From Deinococcus sp. (GTDB taxonomy: Bacteria > Deinococcota > Deinococci > Deinococcales > Deinococcaceae), in the NCBI GenBank assembly GCA_018260375.1, contig JAGLBF010000053.1, positions 1 through 15,506 of the forward strand: DNA of 15,506 nt. The letters run 5' to 3'. Made by a program: the position numbers and the translations under genes. Under the pieces are notes generated by a model. It had not been told where the DNA came from, did no database searches, and saw nothing but the letters and a program-made list of their open reading frames with translations. Positions 6,552 to 12,565 of the stretch are shown in pieces (position 1 is the first letter of the stretch; each line of letters starts with the position of its first letter).

Positions 6552-6818
6552 TTACTTGCGTACCAGTTTCTCGGTGTAAGGCAGCAGAGCCATCTGACGC
6601 GCCAGCTTAACAGTCTGGGCGATGCGGCGCTGATGCTTGGCCGAGAGACCAGTACGGCGGCGAGGGAGGATTTTGCCCGTGTCGCTGATAAAGCGGCGGA
6701 GCATCTTCACATCTTTGTAATCGGTGATTTCCAGTTCGCCAATGGCAAAAGGATCGACCTTGGGTTTGCGGGGGCGTTTGGGGCCTTTGCCGCGTGGTTT
6801 ACGTTCTGTCTGAGTCAT
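6552..6818 (-). CDS. rpsR: 30S ribosomal protein S18
   Basis: S18 pairs with S6 on the small-subunit platform. The 88-residue product has a basic N-terminal tail (KPRGKGPKRPRKPK) and the conserved core ITDYKDVKMLRRFISDTGKILPRRRTGLSAKHQRRIAQTVKLARQMALLPY. The start at ATG 6818 is supported by AAGGA about 7 nt upstream. The gene follows ssb by 41 bp and precedes rplI by 16 bp. Confidence 0.98.
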   Translation of the reverse strand: MTQTERKPRGKGPKRPRKPKVDPFAIGELEITDYKDVKMLRRFISDTGKILPRRRTGLSAKHQRRIAQTVKLARQMALLPYTEKLVRK

Positions 6819-6859
6819 GGGGTGTCCTTGTGCTGCGCCTTAGGCCGTCAATATGAGGC

Positions 6860-7744
6860 TTAAAAGGGCAGGTCTTCTTCTTGGGGTAAATCTTCGAGGC
6901 CCTGTTCAATATCCAGGCCACCCGAACGGTTCCCCTGCGGTGCATGTGCAGCCGCACGCGCTTCGGGGCGCGTCGCCGAGCTACCCTGAGCCTGCTGGGG
7001 CGCGGCGGAGGTGGCAGCATAAGCACTGTTGTTGCTTGTAGCGCCTCGGGCTAGGCTTTCAACTTTCGTTGCCTCTACTTTTGTGGTGTTGCGCTTGTTG
7101 CCGTCTTTGTCTTGCCAACTGTCATTGACCAATCTGCCCTGTATCAGTACAGGGTCGCCTTTGCGGAGATTCTGGGACTGCTCAGCCAGGTCACGCCATA
7201 AGGTGATGTCTATCCAGTGGGTCTTTTCCTGTTGGTTGCCACTGCGGTCTTTCCAGCTTTCACTGACACCGAGGGTTATCCCCAGCACAGCGTCGCCGCC
7301 TGCGGTGTAGCGCAGTTCAGGGTCACGCGCCAGATTACCAATCACTACTACGGTATTCCAGCCGCCGCTCATCCTCACGCCGCCACCAGCGTCTTGCACC
7401 ACTTCTACCTTACTGCCCAGGCTCTCCATGCGCAGCGCCTTGACACGCACCTGTGAGCGTTTGCCGCCTTCAGGGGCTTCCCACTGGCTGTAATCAAGTG
7501 CGCCTTCTACCATCACGGGGTCACCGGCTTTAAGGCCGCGCTCAGATTGCCACTCGGCAGGTTTGCCCAAAATATTCAGGCGATGATACCAGGGCAGTTT
7601 GCGCTCTACACCGTCATTGCCTACCAAGTGTTCTTCACCAGCTACGGTAGCTTCAAATACGGGTACACCGCTGGGGGTGTAGCGCAGTTCGGGGTCGCGG
7701 GCAAGAACGCCAACCAAATACACGTGATTCATTCCTCGGGCCAT
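6860..7744 (-). CDS. ssb: Single-stranded DNA-binding protein with two OB folds
   Basis: SSB coats single-stranded DNA during replication, recombination and repair. This 294-residue protein carries two OB folds: one at about residues 5-107 (MNHVYLVGVLARDPELRYT) and one at about 128-232 (WNTVVVIGNLARDPELRYT). The repeated core marks the Deinococcus-Thermus form, which works as a dimer with four OB folds rather than a tetramer. A Gln/Ala/Ser-rich linker (about 235-272) leads to the acidic tip EEDLPF, the docking site for repair partners. Two arguments fix the start at ATG 7744: AAGGAG at 7754-7759 with 9 nt spacing, and the family N-terminus MARGMNHVYL. The open frame extends to 7828 without support. 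Unlike the other operon genes it has its own promoter carrying a DNA-damage operator. Confidence 0.98.
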   Translation of the reverse strand: MARGMNHVYLVGVLARDPELRYTPSGVPVFEATVAGEEHLVGNDGVERKLPWYHRLNILGKPAEWQSERGLKAGDPVMVEGALDYSQWEAPEGGKRSQVRVKALRMESLGSKVEVVQDAGGGVRMSGGWNTVVVIGNLARDPELRYTAGGDAVLGITLGVSESWKDRSGNQQEKTHWIDITLWRDLAEQSQNLRKGDPVLIQGRLVNDSWQDKDGNKRNTTKVEATKVESLARGATSNNSAYAATSAAPQQAQGSSATRPEARAAAHAPQGNRSGGLDIEQGLEDLPQEEDLPF

Positions 7745-7843
7745 GTGAATATTCTCCTTATCAATGCGTAACCGTGAGGGCTTATTGCTGTAGCGAACGG
7801 CCCTGAAGTATCGCGTATTCAGGTACAACTTCGGGGTACAAAG

Positions 7844-7872
7844 AGACTAACAAGTTCGCAGCGTTATGTCAA
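7844..7872 (-). promoter_or_regulatory. Internal ssb promoter (-35 TTGACA, -10 TAGTCT)
   Basis: On the minus strand TTGACA (7872-7867) is followed after exactly 17 nt by TAGTCT (7849-7844), about 100 nt before the ssb start codon. The -35 is a perfect consensus and lies inside the RDRM, so a repressor bound there would block polymerase. Confidence 0.7.
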
Positions 7873-7880
7873 TAGCGTAA
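7864..7880. promoter_or_regulatory. Radiation/desiccation response motif (RDRM), DdrO operator
   Basis: TTATGTCAATAGCGTAA on the plus strand. Its complement, TTACGCTATTGACATAA, matches the palindromic RDRM consensus TTATGTCATTGACATAA at 14 of 17 positions, with one half-site intact. In Deinococcus the RDRM is bound by the repressor DdrO, which the protease IrrE/PprI cleaves after radiation or desiccation; ssb is an established member of that regulon. The position over the -35 box fits repression. Confidence 0.85.
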
Positions 7881-7943
7881 CTGTATCTGGGTCAGATCAG
7901 CGCCTATCAACACGGCTGCTCCGTGAAAACCGCAAAGCCCAAA

Positions 7944-8252
7944 TCAGGCTTTTTTGGTCTTCCACTCGGGGCGGTCTTTGACAATCAGCACGCGGCGCAC
8001 GTTGTCGCGCAGACGCAAGTTTGCCGCAATGGTGCGCTCAGGGTCGCCACTGGCCTTGATGGTGTAGCGCAAGTCATAGCCTTCGCGGTCTTTTTGAATG
8101 GCGTAAGCCAGGCGGCGGGGGCCGATATCATCAATACCACTCACCTCAGCGCCAGCTCCTTTTACTACGTTTTCTACGTATTCTTTTTCAATCTGGAGCT
8201 GCTCGCCGCTGAGGGTAGGGTTCAGGATGATGTTCAGGTCGTATTGGTTCAT
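7944..8252 (-). CDS. rpsF: 30S ribosomal protein S6
   Basis: S6 binds 16S rRNA together with S18. The 102-residue product begins MNQYDLNIILNPTLSGEQL and contains RRLAYAIQKDREGYDLRYTIKASG and the C-terminal LRLRDNVRRVLIVKDRPEWKTKKA, all typical. The start at ATG 8252 has a purine-rich AGAGAGGTG just upstream. It is the first gene of the operon; the 199-bp gap to ssb is unusually long for this operon because it contains the damage-inducible ssb promoter. A short hairpin (AAAGCC/GGCTTT) overlaps its stop codon. Confidence 0.98.
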   Translation of the reverse strand: MNQYDLNIILNPTLSGEQLQIEKEYVENVVKGAGAEVSGIDDIGPRRLAYAIQKDREGYDLRYTIKASGDPERTIAANLRLRDNVRRVLIVKDRPEWKTKKA

Positions 8253-8321
8253 ATTTCACCTCTCTTTTGGTACAAGCTACGCAGTGACCCCCCTAGGGAA
8301 GGGCAATACATGCAGTGAAAA

Positions 8322-8330
8322 AGTATAGCA
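8322..8330 (-). promoter_or_regulatory. Extended -10 promoter for the rpsF operon
   Basis: TGCTATACT on the minus strand (8330-8322) is an extended -10 element, 70 bp before rpsF. There is no good -35 at 16-18 nt, as expected for extended -10 promoters. It gives a leader of roughly 60 nt. I did not find the CCG-containing bulge of the S6:S18 autoregulatory leader. Confidence 0.55.
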
Positions 8331-8375
8331 AATCTTTGGGCCATTGGCCTTTAATAAAACGCACCGGGCCTGGGC

Positions 8376-8420
8376 CAGCCAAATAACGGGCGGCCAGATA
8401 ACAGGCAGCCGTATAACACA
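8376..8420. repeat. 15-bp tandem repeat, three units
   Basis: cagccaaataacggg (8376-8390), cggccagataacagg (8391-8405), cagccgtataacaca (8406-8420). The core ataac is shared by all three apart from the first base. Confidence 0.65.
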
Positions 8421-8548
8421 GGCAAGCTTGTGGGGGCGCAGGCTACGCGGTTACGGTTGAACCTCACAGTAATTTGGACATTATTGCGCGGGTTTATAAG
8501 GATTCCAACCCAAATCTTATTGAATACGCAGTGAAAGAAGCTCAGTAG
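8417..8548 (+). pseudogene. Possible gene remnant, C-terminal end only
   Basis: An open frame of 43 codons ends in TAG at 8546-8548 and reads ...NLDIIARVYKDSNPNLIEYAVKEAQ at its end. The composition is protein-like and, by eye, richer in A and T than nearby genes. The only start is a TTG at 8474 without a Shine-Dalgarno or -10 box, which would give 24 residues. It could be the tail of a decayed foreign gene, or chance. Confidence 0.2.
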
Positions 8549-8675
8549 GCATAGGAACAAGTACGCCTTTTGCGGTAGGCACTATAGAGAACTTGTGAGG
8601 CTTTATAACAAAAACAGACTACGGCGCCCTGACGCCCAACTCACGTTCAAAGTACCGTGCAGGCCGCTGTAGGTG

Positions 8676-8681
8676 TATATT
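8676..8681 (+). promoter_or_regulatory. -10 box for the leaderless aminopeptidase gene
   Basis: TATATT is followed by six T residues and then the ATG at 8688. There is no Shine-Dalgarno. The spacing matches the leaderless pattern and decides the start over the upstream in-frame ATG at 8673. Confidence 0.5.
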
Positions 8682-8687
8682 TTTTTT

Positions 8688-9983
8688 ATGAGTGACAACC
8701 AAAAGACACAAGAGGCCCAGCAGGGTGCAGCCCTTTCCTTTAAGCAAAAGTTGCAAAATTATGCTGACCTGGCAGTTCAGGTGGGGCTGGGCCTGGGCCA
8801 CAGCGAGGCGGCCAAGGGCCAGCGCGTCTTGGTAGAGTCACCCGTTGCCAGTGCTGAGCTGGCCCGCGCCGTGGTTCGCAGTGCGTACAAAGCAGGTGCG
8901 AGCTTTGTAGATGTGCGCTGGGATGATGATGACGTGCAAAAGGCCCGCTTTGAACTGGCACCTGAGGACAGCTTTGACACGCTGAGCAAGTGGCGGGTAG
9001 ACGCAGAAACCGAAGTCGCTGAGGCGGGCGGCGCGGTGCTGGCGATTCGGGCAGCTGACCCTGGCCTGCACGCCCACACTGACCCCCAAAAGCTCAGCAC
9101 CTTTCAGCGGGCCTGGGCCACCTACCGCAAGCCCTACAGCCTGCAAGTGATGACCAACGCCCTGAATTGGAACCTGATTATGGCCCCGCTACCCGCCAGC
9201 GCCAAGCTGATTTTTCCTGAGCTGAGCGAAGATGAGGCGGTACGTGCTTACTGGGAGGCCATATTTACCATCGTGCGTGCTGACCAGCCTGATCCTGTTG
9301 CCGCCTGGCGCAGCCACCTGGACAAGCTGCACCAGCGCAAAAAGCTGCTGACTGACAAGCAGTACACGGCGCTTCACTTTAAAGACACGGCGGGTGACAC
9401 TGACCTCACCGTGGGCCTAGCAGACCAGCACATCTGGGGCGGTGGAACCAGCTTTACAGCTGCGGGGGTAGAGTTTACTGCCAACATTCCTACCGAAGAA
9501 GTGTGGACAGCCCCGCACCGCGAGCAGGTAGACGGCACAGTGGTAAGCACCAAACCGCTGAGCTATAACGGCGTGCTGATAGACGGCATTCGCATCCGCT
9601 TTGAGGGCGGGCGGGTGGTGGAAGCCAGTGCCAAGACGGGCCAGGACGTGCTACGCCAACTGATTGACACCGATGAAGGCTCACACCGCCTGGGTGAGGT
9701 GGCCCTGGTGCCGCACTCGTCGCCCGTAGGTCAAAGTGGACTCTTTTTTTACAACACCCTGTATGACGAAAATGCTGCCTCGCACATCGCTATTGGCGCG
9801 GCCTACCGCTTTAATGTAGAGGGCGGCACCACCATGAGTGATGAAGAATTTGCGGCGCATGGTGGCAATGACTCATTGGTGCATGTGGACTGGATGCTGG
9901 GCAGCCCCACCATGAACGTGGACGGCCTGACCAAAGACGGCAACCGTGAAGCGATTATGCGCGGCGGCGAGTTTGTTATTTGA
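8688..9983 (+). CDS. M29-family aminopeptidase (AmpS/PepS/aminopeptidase T)
   Basis: M29 enzymes are cytoplasmic dinuclear-metal aminopeptidases that remove N-terminal residues from peptides; thermophilic aminopeptidase T is the best-known relative. The 431-residue product is near the family length of about 410. It carries the metal-site segments in order: NIPTEEVWTAP (266-276, Glu270/271), HRLGEVALVPHSSP (333-346, Glu337), LYDENAASHIAIG (358-370, His366) and VHVDWMLGS (398-406, His399 and Asp401). VGLGLGHSEAAKGQRVLVESP at the N-terminus is also typical. The N-terminal tail of about 18 residues is Gln-rich and variable. The gene appears monocistronic, with a leaderless-type promoter. The catalytic set is complete. 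Confidence 0.95.
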   Translation: MSDNQKTQEAQQGAALSFKQKLQNYADLAVQVGLGLGHSEAAKGQRVLVESPVASAELARAVVRSAYKAGASFVDVRWDDDDVQKARFELAPEDSFDTLSKWRVDAETEVAEAGGAVLAIRAADPGLHAHTDPQKLSTFQRAWATYRKPYSLQVMTNALNWNLIMAPLPASAKLIFPELSEDEAVRAYWEAIFTIVRADQPDPVAAWRSHLDKLHQRKKLLTDKQYTALHFKDTAGDTDLTVGLADQHIWGGGTSFTAAGVEFTANIPTEEVWTAPHREQVDGTVVSTKPLSYNGVLIDGIRIRFEGGRVVEASAKTGQDVLRQLIDTDEGSHRLGEVALVPHSSPVGQSGLFFYNTLYDENAASHIAIGAAYRFNVEGGTTMSDEEFAAHGGNDSLVHVDWMLGSPTMNVDGLTKDGNREAIMRGGEFVI

Positions 9984-10139
9984 TGAAGATTAGCGTGCGC
10001 CGTGCTGCGCGGTGTTCCTGGCCTTCTTGGACAATGACCCCGACAGGCAGGTTTACCTGTGGCATGGGGAGCAGGGTCAAGGCGAGCGCGTAACCGCAAG
10101 CCCCGCAGCCCGTACATACCCCACTCACCCAGAGCAACA
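9984..10139. other. Spacer downstream of the aminopeptidase, no supported gene
   Basis: I see no terminator or RNA gene. A minus-strand frame starting with GTG at 10167 and ending at 9976 could encode a 63-residue hydrophobic peptide, but it lacks a Shine-Dalgarno and a -10 box and overlaps the aminopeptidase stop, so it is not called. Confidence 0.5.
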
Positions 10140-10256
10140 TTCCGGCTACTCCAGCGGGAATTGCCACGTTTGGAGAAGCAGTACTGGGGTAGGCGTAGGC
10201 CTTTCTGGGGTGCGGGCTATAGAGCCTGGAGCATCACCGACAGCCGAATGAGCTAG
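10140..10256 (+). pseudogene. Remnant resembling the C-terminus of an IS200/IS605-type transposase
   Basis: The frame ending in TAG at 10254-10256 reads FRLLQRELPRLEKQYWGRR, then PFWGAGYRAWSITDSRMS. IS200/IS605 TnpA proteins have a similar order near their C-terminus: a basic helix ending in F/L-P-x-L, then YWGR-x-x-W-x-x-GY, then a T-D/E segment. No N-terminal HUH motif or catalytic tyrosine region is found upstream in any frame, so this would be a 3' fragment of about 38 codons. Recognition is by eye on a short stretch; chance similarity is possible. Confidence 0.4.
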
Positions 10257-10347
10257 ACGATTCAGCGTTTAGTCTTAAAGTCCTTCTGACTTCGCTCCTG
10301 ATTTCATGTTTCTCGGCTGGGACGGAGTTTATAGAAGCTGTAAGATG
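10257..10347. other. Short spacer before the 3' end of the WYL gene
   Basis: Nothing recognisable. It may include the right end of the suspected insertion-sequence remnant, but I cannot define an end. Confidence 0.3.
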
Positions 10348-11301
10348 CTAGGTACTGTATTTTTCCACTGTTTCTCTGGCTTCCTGTAGCCAGTGTTCTC
10401 GTAGCCAAGCGGGCGAGCATACTTCCACTCTAGGTCCCCAACCACGAATCCAGGCCATAGCCTCTACAGGCAATTTCTGGTGATTGAGCGGTGCGCGGAG
10501 GGTAAGTAGGTAATATTCACCATCTGGCGCTGCGGCAATCTGTCCAGGCCAACGGCGGCTAGACACATAAGGTAACGCTTGTGGCGTAAAGCGTAGCTCT
10601 ACCGTGCAGTGTTCAGAACCACCAATAATGCCCCAGGCACCGTCTAGCTCACTGAGTGCATTAAAGGGAATCAGAGGGCTGGGGTCGTTTTCCCGCCGCT
10701 GTACGTCTAAAAAGCGTGAAAGATGAAAAGTTTTGACCCTATCCTCGCCGCGCCGCTGAATAAGCACATACCAGTCAAGGTTGGTGCGGTTGATTTCCAT
10801 AAAAACCACGTCTCCCACGCTTCTTTTTGGCAGTGCCTCGCCAGGTTTAAGGTAAGAGAATTCCACGGCCTGTCCCCAGCACCAAGCTGTTGCCAAAGTT
10901 TCTAGAATGCGTGGCGTATCGCCCTTCGGTTCCTCTAGCGCAGTAACTTCACGCAGGCGCTCTGGCAGGCTGTGGCTGAGTTCCACGGCGGCGCGGTGAT
11001 ATAGGCGGCTGGGTGTAGGCGCGTGGTGGTGGAGCAGCCGCAACAGGGCATGTTGAATGACTGCACGAACAGGGGCCATTTCCCGTGGAGGTTCTGGTGC
11101 CAGAAAATATTGTTTGGGCCGCCCCTTTGTTTGCTGCACATTCCAGTGTTCTGAAGTTAGTAGCCGAATATCTCGCTGTATTTCCTGCTGGGTACAGTGC
11201 AAACGCTCTGCTAGCTGGGCTGAAGAAAAGGCGCCGGATTCCAGCAAACGAATCAGCCGTAACAGCCGCTGACCCTGACTCCGTTTGCGGGTAACAGTCA
11301 T
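10348..11301 (-). CDS. HTH-WYL domain transcriptional regulator
   Basis: A 317-residue protein with three parts. An N-terminal helix-turn-helix (about residues 11-66) contains FSSAQLAERLHCTQQEIQRDIRLL, a winged-helix DNA-binding pattern of the HTH_11/DeoR type. A WYL domain (about 135-203) contains INRTNLDWYVLIQRRGEDRVKTFHLSRFLDVQ, where Trp177-Tyr178 and the following basic residues fit the ligand-binding signature. The C-terminal part (about 220-310) fits the WCX extension. WYL regulators bind nucleic acid or nucleotide ligands and often control CRISPR-Cas or other defence and DNA-damage genes. The ATG at 11301 overlaps the cas6 stop as ATGA, so translation is coupled and the two genes form one operon. 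The purine run GGGGGGAT just upstream may serve as ribosome site. Confidence 0.9.
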   Translation of the reverse strand: MTVTRKRSQGQRLLRLIRLLESGAFSSAQLAERLHCTQQEIQRDIRLLTSEHWNVQQTKGRPKQYFLAPEPPREMAPVRAVIQHALLRLLHHHAPTPSRLYHRAAVELSHSLPERLREVTALEEPKGDTPRILETLATAWCWGQAVEFSYLKPGEALPKRSVGDVVFMEINRTNLDWYVLIQRRGEDRVKTFHLSRFLDVQRRENDPSPLIPFNALSELDGAWGIIGGSEHCTVELRFTPQALPYVSSRRWPGQIAAAPDGEYYLLTLRAPLNHQKLPVEAMAWIRGWGPRVEVCSPAWLREHWLQEARETVEKYST

Positions 11302-12263
11302 AGGATCCCCCCAGAACATTCTTCAATGTCGTAGAGCCCGGCACCAAAATGCGCCCATTTGCCTAGGCCCAGTTGCTCGCCTAGCCTTAAAAGAGTGGAG
11401 AATGGTGCAAAGTTGCCAGTATATTCTAGTTTGCCCAGTAATCCCTCCATATTGGTTTTTTGACCCTGATAACTGCCTTTGCGAAGTTGTGAAACTGGGC
11501 GTAGATACTGGTAAGTGGTTTTGATTTGTTGTGCGTGTTCTGGCAAAGTGGTGAAATTAGCCCCCAGACTCGCCGCGCCGCCATGAACTTGTTCTAGATT
11601 GCTCAATCGGCGTTGTAAAGCACGGACAAGGGTAGGAAACTGAATGTCCTCTACCATTTGCCCGCCCTGTTTGAGATGCAGTAAAGAATGTAAATGTAGC
11701 CGTACACGCGGCGCAGTGATTCCAGGCAGGTCGGCAGGCCGCAGGAGCAGCGGTGAAAGATGGATGCCCATATCGCCCTCACGGAGCAGCATGATTTCCT
11801 CACCGCTGTACGGCTGCACGCTCACCACTTCCTGCAATGCCAGCTGTCCCCGAGTGCGGCCCAGTCCCTGTGCGCCCACTTCGCGTAGGGCAGCAAGTAC
11901 ATAGGGCAACTGGGTCAGCGCGTGACCGACCACCACCATGCCGAAAGACAGAGTTTCACCCGCTACAACAGATCTTTCCTCACTGTAAGCCACCCGAAAA
12001 ATAATGGGGCGTGGCGGCGTGCCGAGGGACGACGCTTTGATTTCAGCTGGCGGACTGGGCGCGTAGCTCAGACCGTAAGGGCAGATGGAATGCAGCGGAC
12101 AGCCTGTACAGGTCTTGCGCTGTGGCTGAGTGCAGGCCAGTTGGTACAGTGCGTGGCCAAATGCTCCTTCCAGCTTGGAGCCAGGAAAAGGTGGTAACTG
12201 CACGGTTTCCCGCGCCGTGAGGGACACGCGCAAGACGGCAAAGGGGAGGTCAAGCGGGAGCAT
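11298..12263 (-). CDS. cas6: CRISPR pre-crRNA endoribonuclease Cas6 (RAMP), apparently solitary
   Basis: Cas6 cuts CRISPR precursor transcripts within the repeats to make guide RNAs. The 321-residue product fits the Cas6 group with a cysteine-rich insert. GSKLEGAFGHALYQLAC at 28-44 provides His37 as a candidate catalytic residue. Cys44, Cys52, Cys55 and Cys61 (CTGCPLHSICPYG) form a likely metal-binding knuckle. The C-terminal glycine-rich loop GLGKWAHFGAGLY (299-311) is the RAMP signature. The start at ATG 12263 has TACACT exactly 6 nt upstream and no Shine-Dalgarno. It is the first gene of an operon with the WYL regulator. No repeat-spacer array and no other cas gene are in the window, so it either serves arrays elsewhere in the genome or has another role. 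Confidence 0.85.
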   Translation of the reverse strand: MLPLDLPFAVLRVSLTARETVQLPPFPGSKLEGAFGHALYQLACTQPQRKTCTGCPLHSICPYGLSYAPSPPAEIKASSLGTPPRPIIFRVAYSEERSVVAGETLSFGMVVVGHALTQLPYVLAALREVGAQGLGRTRGQLALQEVVSVQPYSGEEIMLLREGDMGIHLSPLLLRPADLPGITAPRVRLHLHSLLHLKQGGQMVEDIQFPTLVRALQRRLSNLEQVHGGAASLGANFTTLPEHAQQIKTTYQYLRPVSQLRKGSYQGQKTNMEGLLGKLEYTGNFAPFSTLLRLGEQLGLGKWAHFGAGLYDIEECSGGIL

Positions 12264-12269
12264 AAGGGC

Positions 12270-12275
12270 AGTGTA
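12270..12275 (-). promoter_or_regulatory. -10 box for the leaderless cas6-WYL operon
   Basis: TACACT lies 6 nt before the cas6 ATG on the minus strand. No convincing -35 or palindromic operator is visible in the following 100 bp. Confidence 0.45.
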
Positions 12276-12426
12276 GCGGGGTAAGCGTCACTCAGTGGCG
12301 GAGGCTTGCGGAAAGGCATCATCCTCTAGTTCCTGCAGCACGTATGTTTTGCTGCCCCTTGCACTCACATAAAACTGCTCCTCAAGCGAGCGATTTTACA
12401 CAACAGGTACTACAGGGGGGCTGCGT

Positions 12427-12565
12427 CATACGGACTGCCGCTAAATTCCACCACAGTCGGAAAAGCGCCGCCTGCGGCTCCATACCGCGCAGTCCGTATG
12501 CTGTTCCCACTCGCATCCGCTCAGATTGATTCGGAAGTACGCCAAATCAATCGGAATCCGTATCA
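12427..12565 (-). repeat. Dispersed intergenic repeat with 12-bp terminal-type inverted repeats
   Basis: Perfect inverted arms CATACGGACTGC (12427-12438) and GCAGTCCGTATG (12489-12500) enclose a GC-rich segment with a small hairpin (GCCG/CGGC) followed by CTTTT on the minus strand. The rest of the element (12501-12565) shares colinear blocks with 19-98, including TGATACGGATTC. An 11-bp part of the arm also occurs at 1533-1543. This fits the small repetitive extragenic elements common in Deinococcus. It overlaps the end of the helicase gene and may act as its terminator. Confidence 0.65.

Larger units (their letters stand above)
8331..8675. other. Gene-free spacer between rpsF and the aminopeptidase gene
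   Basis: This divergent spacer contains a 15-bp tandem repeat (8376-8420), a short AT-richer open stretch that may be a gene remnant (8417-8548), and otherwise no recognisable feature up to the aminopeptidase promoter. Confidence 0.6.

Noticed and set aside
7923..7952. Terminator between rpsF and ssb
   Set aside because: The AAAGCC/GGCTTT hairpin overlapping the rpsF stop has only about six pairs and is not followed by a clean U run on the minus strand. The U run is on the plus strand, where no gene needs it.
8253..8320. S6:S18 autoregulatory RNA leader before rpsF
   Set aside because: I could not find the required CCG bulge and paired stems; only a short CCCTAGGG palindrome is visible.
9976..10167. 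Small hydrophobic protein of 63 residues on the minus strand
   Set aside because: It starts at GTG without a Shine-Dalgarno or -10 box, overlaps the aminopeptidase stop, and is antisense to the likely transposase remnant.
10012..10251. Plus-strand open frame of 79 codons
   Set aside because: It has no family character, no ribosome site, and overlaps in another frame the more protein-like stretch at 10140-10256.
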